Made by a program: the position numbers and the translations under genes
DNA from: an uncultured Oscillospiraceae bacterium
GTDB taxonomy: Bacteria; Bacillota; Clostridia; Oscillospirales; Acutalibacteraceae
Direction: 5' to 3'
NCBI GenBank assembly: GCA_900544515.1
Contig: UQVI01000125.1
Location: 1-5,251 of the forward strand
Length of the DNA stretch: 5,251 nucleotides
The notes under the pieces: generated by a model
Database searches by the model: none
What the model saw: the letters and a program-made list of their open reading frames with translations, nothing else
Told to the model about the DNA's origin: nothing
Part shown: in pieces, positions 1 to 5,251 of the stretch
How positions within the stretch are numbered: position 1 is the first letter of the stretch
How the letters are laid out: each line of letters starts with the position of its first letter

Positions 1-45
1 GATTCGCCTTAGTCTCGTGGGCTCGGAGATGTGTATAAGAGACAG
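1..45 (+). other. Nextera i7 (read 2) sequencing adapter, not genomic
   Basis: This end is synthetic. Bases 1-3 match the tail of the Illumina P7 primer, bases 4-11 (TCGCCTTA) match the i7 index known as N701, bases 12-26 match the read-2 transposase adapter, and bases 27-45 are the 19-bp Tn5 mosaic end. Genomic sequence begins at about base 46. The same 45 bases recur in reverse complement at the other end, so the apparent terminal inverted repeat is a library artefact and not a transposon. Confidence 0.98.
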
Positions 46-70
46 ATATATGGTTTTAGGGTAAATTTCA

Positions 71-110
71 ATAGCAACAGCTATAATGGACAATATGTAG
101 TCCAAATAGC
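71..110 (+). other. Pair of mutually exclusive small hairpins
   Basis: GCTAT at 80-84 can pair with ATAGC at 71-75 (4-base loop), or with a second ATAGC at 106-110. The second option encloses a further perfect 5-bp stem, TGGAC (87-91) with GTCCA (100-104), and an 8-base loop. The two foldings cannot coexist. Stems this short occur by chance in AT-rich DNA, and it is not known whether this stretch is transcribed. Confidence 0.25.
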
Positions 111-174
111 GTGAAAGGAGATGCACTGCCATTATTTCAGTTTTTGCATACAATAAAGTATATTGAAGCATAGT

Positions 175-204
175 TTGGTAAACTGAATAGCAATAGGTTA
201 TAAA
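175..204 (+). promoter_or_regulatory. Possible sigma-A-type promoter for the DUF3343 operon
   Basis: TTGGTA (175-180) and TATAAA (199-204) are separated by 18 bases. They match the vegetative consensus at 4/6 and 5/6 positions. A start near 211 would give a leader of roughly 175 bases that includes the helix at 294-361. In such AT-rich sequence, similar pairs arise by chance, so this is only a candidate. Confidence 0.25.
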
Positions 205-293
205 AGAATGTTTTCGTCTTATATAGCGTTAAAATGCTCAGATATATCGATTTTTTGCATCCTCATGCTGTTGTTCTTCAGTTCATCAAACTA

Positions 294-361
294 TGAATGC
301 CGAACGTGATAAATTAAATAAAATAGTTGTCTTTATCAGGTAAGTTCCTGTTCGGTGTTCA
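294..361 (+). promoter_or_regulatory. Structured 5' leader element, possible three-way junction
   Basis: Bases 294-305 (TGAATGCCGAAC) pair with 350-361 (GTTCGGTGTTCA) in an uninterrupted 12-bp helix with two adjacent G-U wobbles. Inside it, TGATAAA (307-313) pairs perfectly with TTTATCA (332-338), leaving an 18-base loop. A small AGG/CCT stem (338-340 with 347-349) could form a third arm; its first base is shared with the second stem. The element ends 13 bases before the GAGGTG ribosome site of the DUF3343 gene and is not followed by a T run, so it is not an ordinary terminator. Control of translation or mRNA stability would fit its position. No known riboswitch family is recognised; function is inference. 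Confidence 0.4.
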
Positions 362-374
362 ATACTAACGAAAT

Positions 375-380
375 GAGGTG
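375..380 (+). promoter_or_regulatory. Ribosome binding site that fixes the DUF3343 start
   Basis: GAGGTG sits five bases before the ATG at 386. An in-frame GTG at 380 lies inside this site and so cannot be the start. The ATG at 386 is therefore preferred, giving 71 residues beginning MTLYIKVGS. Confidence 0.7.
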
Positions 381-385
381 TGGTA

Positions 386-601
386 ATGACTTTATATATA
401 AAGGTGGGTTCAATCACTAATGCACAGCGCGGACAGCGTATTCTGCGCTCAAAGGGGTATAAAGCTCAGATAAAGAAAATTGAGAATCCTTCTAAAACGG
501 ACGGATGCGGATATGCACTTGAGGTATCTTCGGATGATGATACACCGGTGAAAATACTGGAAAAAAATAAAATAAAGATCAGGGGTGTTGAGATGCTATG
601 A
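386..601 (+). CDS. DUF3343 family small putative Se/S carrier protein
   Basis: A 71-residue soluble protein without signal peptide or membrane segment. The N-terminal strand (TLYIKVGSITNAQRGQRILRSKG) followed by a proline and a GCG motif with the only cysteine, Cys41, resembles the DUF3343 family (described in Pfam as a putative Se/S carrier-like protein). Members are typically short and often sit beside class V aminotransferases or selenium-metabolism genes. The stop codon overlaps the start of the downstream cysteine desulfurase-like gene in an ATGA junction, which implies coupled translation and joint function. The inferred role is to accept a sulfur or selenium atom on Cys41 from that enzyme and pass it to an unknown acceptor. 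No selD, selA or yedF gene is visible in the window, so the choice between sulfur and selenium is open. The leader just upstream is predicted to be structured. Family assignment is from memory of the motif pattern. Confidence 0.75.
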   Translation: MTLYIKVGSITNAQRGQRILRSKGYKAQIKKIENPSKTDGCGYALEVSSDDDTPVKILEKNKIKIRGVEML

Positions 602-1728
602 TTTACCTGGATAACAGTGCCACCACTAATCCGAAACCAAATCCTGTTTTAGCCTCTGTGGGCTATGCAATGAAAAATTTCAGTTATAACAGCGGCAGGG
701 GAGGTTACAGGCAGTCGGTCCTGGCCGCTGAAAAAATATATGATGTACGTGAAAAAATAGGCGGCTTGATTTCGTTTTCACCGCAAAATATAGCTTTTAC
801 TCCGAACTGTACACTGGCACTGAATATGGCAATAAAGGGCAGTGTGAAAAAAGGAGATCATGTGATTATTTCCTGTATGGAGCATAATGCTGTTTCAAGA
901 CCTGTTGATGCATTAGCAAAAAAGGGAATCATAACTTATGATGTTGCGGCGCTTGGAAGCAGTGCAGAGGAAACGGTAAATCATTTCAGAAGGCTCATCA
1001 AAAAAGAAACCTCTCTGATTATCTGTATGCACGCATCAAATGTATTCGGTTATGTATTTCCTATCAAGGAAATCGGTGCTCTGTGCCGTGAAAACGGAAT
1101 ACGCTTTATTGTGGATGCTGCCCAGAGCTTAGGTGTATTAAATGTGAATGGGAATGATTGTAATATTGATATACTCTGTGCACCGGGACATAAGGGACTG
1201 TACGGACCTATGGGTACAGGCTTTATGGCAGTAGGTGATGATGTTGAGCTTGAGACGATTGTTGAGGGCGGTACAGGTTCATCATCCATGTTACTCAGTC
1301 AGCCTGATTTTCTTCCTGACCGCTTTGAATCAGGAACGCTGAACAACAGCGGAATTATAGGGCTTGGTGCAGGAATTGATTTCGTTAAAGCAAAGAGAAT
1401 TGATCATATTTACAGTCATGAATTAAGTATTGTGCAGATGCTTCATAAAGCACTGGAGAAAAACAGTAATGCAGCACTTTATACACCGTTTCCTGAGAAA
1501 GGCAGCTTTGCTCCGATACTTTCTTTTAACTACGCTGATTACCCTTCGGAAAAAACAGCGACGCTGTTAGCTGACAGGGGAATTGCAGTGCGTGCAGGCC
1601 TTCACTGTGCACCATTGGCTCATCGGTCGTTAAACACGATGGACAGGGGAACAGTAAGAATAAGTCCGTCCGTATTTACAACCCAACGTGAATGTGAAAT
1701 TTTTTTGAACACTTTAAAAAAACTTTGA
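598..1728 (+). CDS. Class V aminotransferase, cysteine desulfurase/selenocysteine lyase-like
   Basis: A 376-residue cytosolic PLP enzyme of fold type I, of the length usual for the family. Visible landmarks are the N-terminal YLDNSATT, His96 in MEHNAVSRP (stacks on PLP in relatives), Asp173 and Gln176 in IVDAAQS, the Schiff-base Lys199 in APGHKGLYGPMGTGF, the GGTGS phosphate loop (224-228), RFESGTLN (242-249), and the putative catalytic Cys337 in GLHCAPLAH. The GLHCAPLAH loop matches the 'cysteine desulfurase family protein' subgroup (TIGR01977 type) more than classical IscS or SufS. The expected reaction is removal of sulfur from cysteine, or selenium from selenocysteine, to form an enzyme-bound persulfide or selenide plus alanine. 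An AGGGG site at 581-585 lies inside the upstream gene, and the start overlaps its stop. No IscU or SufU scaffold is nearby, which argues against a general Fe-S role. Which substrate it uses cannot be told from sequence. Confidence 0.88.
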   Translation: MIYLDNSATTNPKPNPVLASVGYAMKNFSYNSGRGGYRQSVLAAEKIYDVREKIGGLISFSPQNIAFTPNCTLALNMAIKGSVKKGDHVIISCMEHNAVSRPVDALAKKGIITYDVAALGSSAEETVNHFRRLIKKETSLIICMHASNVFGYVFPIKEIGALCRENGIRFIVDAAQSLGVLNVNGNDCNIDILCAPGHKGLYGPMGTGFMAVGDDVELETIVEGGTGSSSMLLSQPDFLPDRFESGTLNNSGIIGLGAGIDFVKAKRIDHIYSHELSIVQMLHKALEKNSNAALYTPFPEKGSFAPILSFNYADYPSEKTATLLADRGIAVRAGLHCAPLAHRSLNTMDRGTVRISPSVFTTQRECEIFLNTLKKL

Positions 1729-1754
1729 TATTCCCTTTATTTCTCGCATATTGT
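1725..1754 (+). promoter_or_regulatory. Possible internal promoter for cdaA-cdaR
   Basis: TTGATA (1725-1730), overlapping the stop codon of the upstream gene, and TATTGT (1749-1754) are 18 bases apart and match the vegetative consensus at 5/6 and 4/6. The 73-base intergenic gap contains no terminator-like stem, so read-through from the upstream pair is equally possible. Other -10-like words (TAAAAT at 1759, TATAAG at 1770) lack a well-spaced -35 partner. Confidence 0.3.
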
Positions 1755-1801
1755 GTGTTAAAATATTTTTATAAGCAAAAAAGTTTCTAAGGAAGTATAA
1801 T

Positions 1802-2671
1802 ATGTTAGAACGAATGACAGATACTTTAAATAAAATACTGAGTGTGTTTTCCACATTTTCAATAACGGACTTTTTAGATATTGTTATGGTTTCCATTGTT
1901 ATCTATATATGTATACGCATTATAAGAGAGACAAGAGCCATACAACTTGTAAAAGGTCTTATTTATCTTGCTGTAGTATACGGAGTAGTAAGGCTTCTCA
2001 ATATGGAAGCGTCGAGCTTTATTTTTAAGGCGATTTTTTCAAATATTCTTATTATTCTTGTTATTCTGTTTGCACCTGAGGTCAGAAAAATTCTTGAACA
2101 GGTCGGACACGGTGCAACCGCTAAAAATCTGAAAGCAATTATTCATCCGGGTGTTGCGGTGGAAATTGCAGAGATTTCAGAAGCTATTGAATCTGTCTGC
2201 AAGGCCTGTTCGGATATGAGTGACCAGAAAATAGGTGCACTCATATGCTTTGAGAATAATACCCTTCTCGGAGATGTTATTGCTACAGGAACGGAGCTTC
2301 ACGCTAAAGTTTCCAAAGAGCTTGTTGAAAATATATTCTTCCCCAAATCACCACTTCACGATGGTGCTATGGTGATTCGTGACGGTGAGATTTATGCTGC
2401 CGGCTGTATTCTTCCCCTGACAAAGAAAACGGTTTCTACTGCACTTGGTACAAGGCACAGAGCCGGCATAGGCCTTACTGAGCAGAGCGATGCAATTGTT
2501 GTTATCGTCAGTGAAGAAACAGGATTTATTTCCGTTGTTCAGAATGGAACACTTCAGAGAGATATTTCAGATGGTGATCTGAGAGATATTCTTATGACCG
2601 CTTTTGTTCCGTCAGGCTCCTCCTCCGATGACAAGATAATAACAAGACTTGTAAGGAGGATAAAAAAATAA
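1802..2671 (+). CDS. cdaA: Diadenylate cyclase CdaA (c-di-AMP synthase)
   Basis: A 289-residue membrane-anchored enzyme that condenses two ATP molecules to c-di-AMP, the messenger controlling potassium/osmolyte transport and cell-wall homeostasis in low-GC Gram-positives. Three hydrophobic segments (about residues 25-42, 46-66 and 72-91) are followed by a cytoplasmic linker and the DAC (DisA_N) domain. The domain carries both signature motifs: Asp187-Gly188-Ala189 (PLHDGAMVI, metal and catalysis) and Arg218-His219-Arg220 in LGTRHRAGIGLTEQSDA (ATP binding). Length and layout match typical CdaA/DacA, and nothing essential is missing. The ATG at 1802 is placed six bases after AGGAAG (1790-1795). 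The stop shares one base with the start of cdaR, the normal partner. The usual third gene, glmM, does not follow. Function is a confident family-level assignment. Confidence 0.96.
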   Translation: MLERMTDTLNKILSVFSTFSITDFLDIVMVSIVIYICIRIIRETRAIQLVKGLIYLAVVYGVVRLLNMEASSFIFKAIFSNILIILVILFAPEVRKILEQVGHGATAKNLKAIIHPGVAVEIAEISEAIESVCKACSDMSDQKIGALICFENNTLLGDVIATGTELHAKVSKELVENIFFPKSPLHDGAMVIRDGEIYAAGCILPLTKKTVSTALGTRHRAGIGLTEQSDAIVVIVSEETGFISVVQNGTLQRDISDGDLRDILMTAFVPSGSSSDDKIITRLVRRIKK

Positions 2672-3954
2672 TGTCTAAAGAGAAAAATGGTAAGTTTTCT
2701 ATCAGAAAATTAATTTACAATGATAAATATCTGATTATCATTTCAATTATTTTAGCGGTGATTATATGGATTGTTACATCTATGAATCTGTCACCTGAAA
2801 CCACAAAGACCATAACTGTTCCCGTAACGGTTGATTTTTCCGATTCAGCTGCTGAACAGCTTGGCATAAAGTGCTTTGGTGATGAAAAGGTTGATGTTGA
2901 TGTAACAATAAGCTGTAAAAAATACCTTGCTAAGGATATCACAGCCGATGATCTGAATGTGTATCTTCAGACAAATGTTGTAACCTCCAGCGGTAATTAT
3001 GATGTGCCGATTAAGGTGGATACATCTGAAAATGCAGATTTCAAGGTTACAAGCTTTTACCCTACAGTATATAAAGGCTACTTTGATGTTGAAGATGAAA
3101 AGACAATGGATGTTGATGTCAAATTTTCAAAAAATGATTTTATTGAGGAAGGTTACACAATGGGTCAGCCTTTGCTCAGTGAGAGTACGGTCACTGTAAA
3201 AGGACCGCGTTCATATGTCTCGCAGGTGGCATCTGTTTCTGCTATAATCAATGTTGACAATAAGCTTAAGACGACGACCTCTATGGATTTGCTGGTAACT
3301 GCGTTTGACAGCAACGGTACGAAGGTTAATTATGTGACGATTGAAACAGGCGGAGAAAATCTTACGGTTACAATACCTGTTCTCAAGGAAATGGAGCTTG
3401 ATGTGGCTGTGAATTTTGCAGGCAAACCGAGCAGGCTGAATATTGATGATTTTAATGTATCGTACAGTGTAAATCGTGTCAATGCAGGTGTGCTGGAGGA
3501 TGCAAATATAACCAAAGCAACAATCGGTAGCATTGATTTTTCAAAATTAAGGGCAGGGGAAAATAAGTTCACCTTTAATGTTGAGTCACTGGACGGCTTT
3601 GTTATTCTTGATAATATCAAGGAAATTGAAGTGACGGTAAATGTTCCGTCAGATTATGTTGCTAAAAATGTATCGGTAAATTCAGATAATATTAAGATTA
3701 TCAATGTTCCTGAAGGCTATAATGCTTCAGTTGTGGGAATAAGTGCAGGAGAGGTTACAGCCATAGGACGCGAGAATATTTTGGAAAGTATTTCAAGTGC
3801 AAATGTCAGCCTTGTGGTCGATTTATCCGGGATTGATGCTGATAAAATGAATGTCGGTACACATTCCTATAAAACCACAACGGCACTGGGTAATTCCGAT
3901 ACCTGTTGGATTTACGGCGATTATACGGCAGAGGTTAATATAACAAAGAAATAA
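2671..3954 (+). CDS. cdaR: YbbR-domain protein CdaR, membrane regulator of CdaA
   Basis: A 427-residue single-pass protein with a short basic cytoplasmic N-terminus, one membrane segment (about residues 20-37, an uncleaved anchor) and a long extracytoplasmic part. That part reads as four successive YbbR-like beta-rich repeats, roughly 45-138, 143-237, 239-326 and 331-425; the second has the recognisable VTVKGPRSYVSQV pattern. In Bacilli, CdaR binds CdaA in the membrane and modulates its activity. The gene starts within the cdaA stop codon (TAATG), with AAGGAGG at 2653-2659 inside the end of cdaA, so the two are translationally coupled. YbbR repeats diverge strongly, so the repeat borders are approximate; the family call rests on architecture and on the cdaA junction. 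Confidence 0.92.
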   Translation: MSKEKNGKFSIRKLIYNDKYLIIISIILAVIIWIVTSMNLSPETTKTITVPVTVDFSDSAAEQLGIKCFGDEKVDVDVTISCKKYLAKDITADDLNVYLQTNVVTSSGNYDVPIKVDTSENADFKVTSFYPTVYKGYFDVEDEKTMDVDVKFSKNDFIEEGYTMGQPLLSESTVTVKGPRSYVSQVASVSAIINVDNKLKTTTSMDLLVTAFDSNGTKVNYVTIETGGENLTVTIPVLKEMELDVAVNFAGKPSRLNIDDFNVSYSVNRVNAGVLEDANITKATIGSIDFSKLRAGENKFTFNVESLDGFVILDNIKEIEVTVNVPSDYVAKNVSVNSDNIKIINVPEGYNASVVGISAGEVTAIGRENILESISSANVSLVVDLSGIDADKMNVGTHSYKTTTALGNSDTCWIYGDYTAEVNITKK

Positions 3955-3958
3955 AACG

Positions 3959-4010
3959 AAAAGACAGACATTGAATATGGGATGTATATCTCACTCAATG
4001 TCTGTCTTTT
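3959..4010. terminator. Bidirectional intrinsic terminator between cdaR and rodA
   Basis: AAAAGACAGACATTGA (3959-3974) and its exact reverse complement (3995-4010) form a perfect 16-bp stem with a 20-base loop. On the plus strand the stem ends in TTTT and continues GTTGTTTG, ending the cdaA-cdaR transcript. Read from the minus strand, it ends in TTTT followed by CGTTTTATTTC, ending rodA. It starts five bases after the cdaR stop and ends ten bases before the rodA stop, so one structure serves both convergent genes. The stem is AT-rich at its base. Confidence 0.9.
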
Positions 4011-4020
4011 GTTGTTTGAA

Positions 4021-5169
4021 TTATGTAGTATAAAATAATGATTTGTTCTGTGATTTGGAATATCTGTAAACGCTCATTTCAATTCCCAGCGCAAGATATA
4101 TACAAAGTGACGATGAACCTCCGGCAGAGAACAACGGCAGAGTAATACCGATACAAGGCAATAAGGAAAGCTCCATACCTATGTTAATGAATATCTGAGC
4201 GAAAAGCATGACTGCAATTCCGCTGCACATCAGGTAGCCAACATTATCTCTCGCTTTAAGACCGGTAAGCATTACCCTTACAATCAGTATAAGCAGAAGC
4301 AGGATGACTGCAAGTGTGCCAACGTATCCGAATTCTTCGCCTGCAACCGATAAAATCATATCATTGTCGTTTACGGGAACAGCACCGCTCTGCGTCATAC
4401 TTCCGTTAAGAAAGCCTTGTCCGAACCAACCGCCTGATCCCATAGCAATTTTGCCGTTTGTCTGCTGATAAAGCGTATCGGCATACTGCTCAGGATAGAA
4501 TAATGCGGTTATTCTTTCACGCTGAAGTCCGTCGATGATGTTCAGCTTCCAGGCTGCGGCAAAGGCTACGATTATGGCACATATGCCTGCCACAAAATAG
4601 CCGATGTTTATCTTTGCAAAGAAAAGCATACCGATGAACATAATCAGGAAAATAAGTGCTGAGCCGGCATCACCTGTTGCCACAACCAGTGCCACAGGTA
4701 CCATTCCGTGAATGACCAGCGGTATGATCGTTTTCAGCCTGTTGATTTTATTCTTAACCATATCAAGGTGATAGGAGAAGGAGATGATAAATCCTACCTT
4801 TAAAAGCTCAGAGGTCTGAAAGGTGAATACACCTAAATCAAGCCAAGACTTTGCATCAGGACGGTCAGGGTTGGCCGCCTTACCGAACAGCATCGTGATA
4901 ATCATAAGACCTATGCAGCCGGCTGCAATTAACGGCCATAGCTTTGAAATGATTTCATAGTCAATGTTGCACACAATCAATGCGATAACGATTCCGCCGA
5001 AAACGGATACAAGCATTGATTTTACGCCGCCTGAGATGATTCCGCCGTCTTTCAGGCTTGAATATGTGGCACTGTATACAAGTATAAGACCGTACATAGA
5101 AGCGATGAGCGAGGTGAAAAGAGTAACAAAGTCAAGTCCGCCGAAAAAGCCTATTCTGTTTTCTTTCAT
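4021..5169 (-). CDS. rodA: SEDS family peptidoglycan glycosyltransferase, RodA/FtsW-like
   Basis: A 382-residue polytopic membrane protein with about ten hydrophobic segments. It shows the SEDS signatures in order: KSWLDLGVFTFQTSELLKV (107-125, with the conserved Trp109 and Glu121), GDAGSALIF (166-174), IAMGSGGWFGQGFLNG (241-256), NDNDMILSVAGEEFGYVG (267-284, where Asp270 aligns with the putative catalytic Asp of RodA), and NIGMELSLLPCIGITLPLFSAGGSSSL (329-355). SEDS proteins polymerise lipid II into glycan strands together with a class B PBP; RodA serves elongation, FtsW division, SpoVE spore cortex. The length and the NIGM...GI.LP..S.GGSS ending favour RodA, but the subgroup cannot be settled without a tree. 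Odd points are QTSE where QPSE is usual and SAGGSS where SYGGSS is usual. GGAGG at 5186-5182 supports the ATG at 5169. No cognate PBP or mre gene is visible; the contig ends 33 bases upstream. Confidence 0.9.
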   Translation of the reverse strand: MKENRIGFFGGLDFVTLFTSLIASMYGLILVYSATYSSLKDGGIISGGVKSMLVSVFGGIVIALIVCNIDYEIISKLWPLIAAGCIGLMIITMLFGKAANPDRPDAKSWLDLGVFTFQTSELLKVGFIISFSYHLDMVKNKINRLKTIIPLVIHGMVPVALVVATGDAGSALIFLIMFIGMLFFAKINIGYFVAGICAIIVAFAAAWKLNIIDGLQRERITALFYPEQYADTLYQQTNGKIAMGSGGWFGQGFLNGSMTQSGAVPVNDNDMILSVAGEEFGYVGTLAVILLLLILIVRVMLTGLKARDNVGYLMCSGIAVMLFAQIFINIGMELSLLPCIGITLPLFSAGGSSSLCIYLALGIEMSVYRYSKSQNKSLFYTT

Positions 5170-5202
5170 AATCGGTTATCGCCTCCAATCGATGTAGTTA
5201 TG

Positions 5203-5251
5203 CTGTCTCTTATACACATCTCCGAGCCCACGAGACTAAGGCGAATCTCGT
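5203..5251 (-). other. Nextera i7 (read 2) sequencing adapter, not genomic
   Basis: Bases 5203-5221 are the Tn5 mosaic end in reverse complement, 5222-5236 the read-2 adapter, 5237-5244 (TAAGGCGA) the N701 index as written on a sample sheet, and 5245-5251 (ATCTCGT) the start of P7. Genomic sequence therefore stops at about base 5202, only 33 bases upstream of the rodA start codon, which removes that gene's promoter and any upstream neighbour. Confidence 0.98.

Larger units (their letters stand above)
46..385 (+). other. Non-coding AT-rich leader region upstream of the DUF3343 operon
   Basis: About 340 bases without a supportable gene on either strand; all reading frames are broken by frequent stops. 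The only start codon with a purine-rich stretch before it (AAAGGAG then ATG at 121) leaves almost no spacing and encodes just 11 residues. What the stretch does hold is potential RNA structure (hairpins around 71-110 and a long-range helix at 294-361) and a weak promoter-like pair near 175-204. It does not match any riboswitch class, tRNA or small RNA that I recognise. Confidence 0.6.

Noticed and set aside
121..156. Possible leader peptide MHCHYFSFCIQ with an AAAGGAG upstream
   Set aside because: The purine-rich site abuts the ATG with almost no spacing, the peptide is only 11 residues, and no attenuator stem with a T run follows.
256..280. GCAT/ATGC hairpin next to a T run as a terminator
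   Set aside because: Only 4 bp, and the T run (251-256) lies before the hairpin on the plus strand and reads as A on the minus strand, so it cannot act as an intrinsic terminator either way.
46..385. Known riboswitch, T-box, tRNA or CRISPR in the leader
   Set aside because: No recognisable conserved core, no T-box sequence, no tRNA fold, and no regularly spaced repeats.
380..388. GTG at 380 as the start of the DUF3343 protein
   Set aside because: It lies inside the GAGGTG ribosome site; the ATG at 386 has the correct spacing.
2715..3620. Open frames in cdaR on the minus strand and in another plus frame (2715-2942, 2999-3199, 3330-3620)
   Set aside because: They lie wholly within cdaR, lack good ribosome sites and give low-complexity, unrecognisable proteins; they are shadows of the real gene.
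4964..5197. Plus-strand open frame opposite the start of rodA
   Set aside because: It is antisense to a clearly conserved SEDS N-terminus, has no family resemblance, and its upstream lies inside rodA.
1..5251. Terminal inverted repeat suggesting a transposon or linear element
   Set aside because: The repeat is exactly the Nextera i7 adapter with an index and P7 bases, so it is synthetic.

Overview
The window is a short assembled contig whose biological part runs from about base 46 to base 5202. Both ends are untrimmed Illumina Nextera adapter, including the same 8-base i7 index, so nothing outside that span is genomic. The DNA between the adapters is AT-rich. Its gene content points to a low-GC Gram-positive bacterium, probably a Clostridia/Oscillospiraceae-type gut anaerobe. 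The reasons are a CdaA/CdaR c-di-AMP pair, a DUF3343 protein coupled to a class V aminotransferase, strong AGGAGG-type ribosome sites and a SEDS protein. Genus cannot be fixed from this sequence alone.

Layout. Bases 46-385 hold no recognisable gene but contain several potential RNA hairpins, including a strong 12-bp long-range helix (294-305 with 350-361) just before the first ribosome site. Next, on the plus strand, come a 71-aa DUF3343 protein (386-601) and a cysteine desulfurase-like PLP enzyme (598-1728), overlapping in an ATGA junction. After a 73-base gap with a possible weak promoter come cdaA (diadenylate cyclase, 1802-2671) and cdaR (YbbR-domain regulator, 2671-3954), which overlap by one base. 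A perfect 16-bp stem with T-rich flanks on both sides (3959-4010) serves as a shared terminator against a convergent minus-strand rodA/ftsW-family gene (5169-4021), whose promoter region is lost at the contig end.

Function. The first pair probably mobilises sulfur or selenium from cysteine/selenocysteine and hands it to a small carrier. The second pair makes and controls c-di-AMP at the membrane, linked to turgor and cell-wall homeostasis. The SEDS protein polymerises peptidoglycan glycan strands. The last three genes therefore share an envelope theme, although glmM, the usual third partner of cdaA-cdaR, is absent here. I see mainly housekeeping genes and no convincing new system. The most worthwhile leads are the structured leader of the DUF3343 operon and the linkage of that operon to cdaAR.
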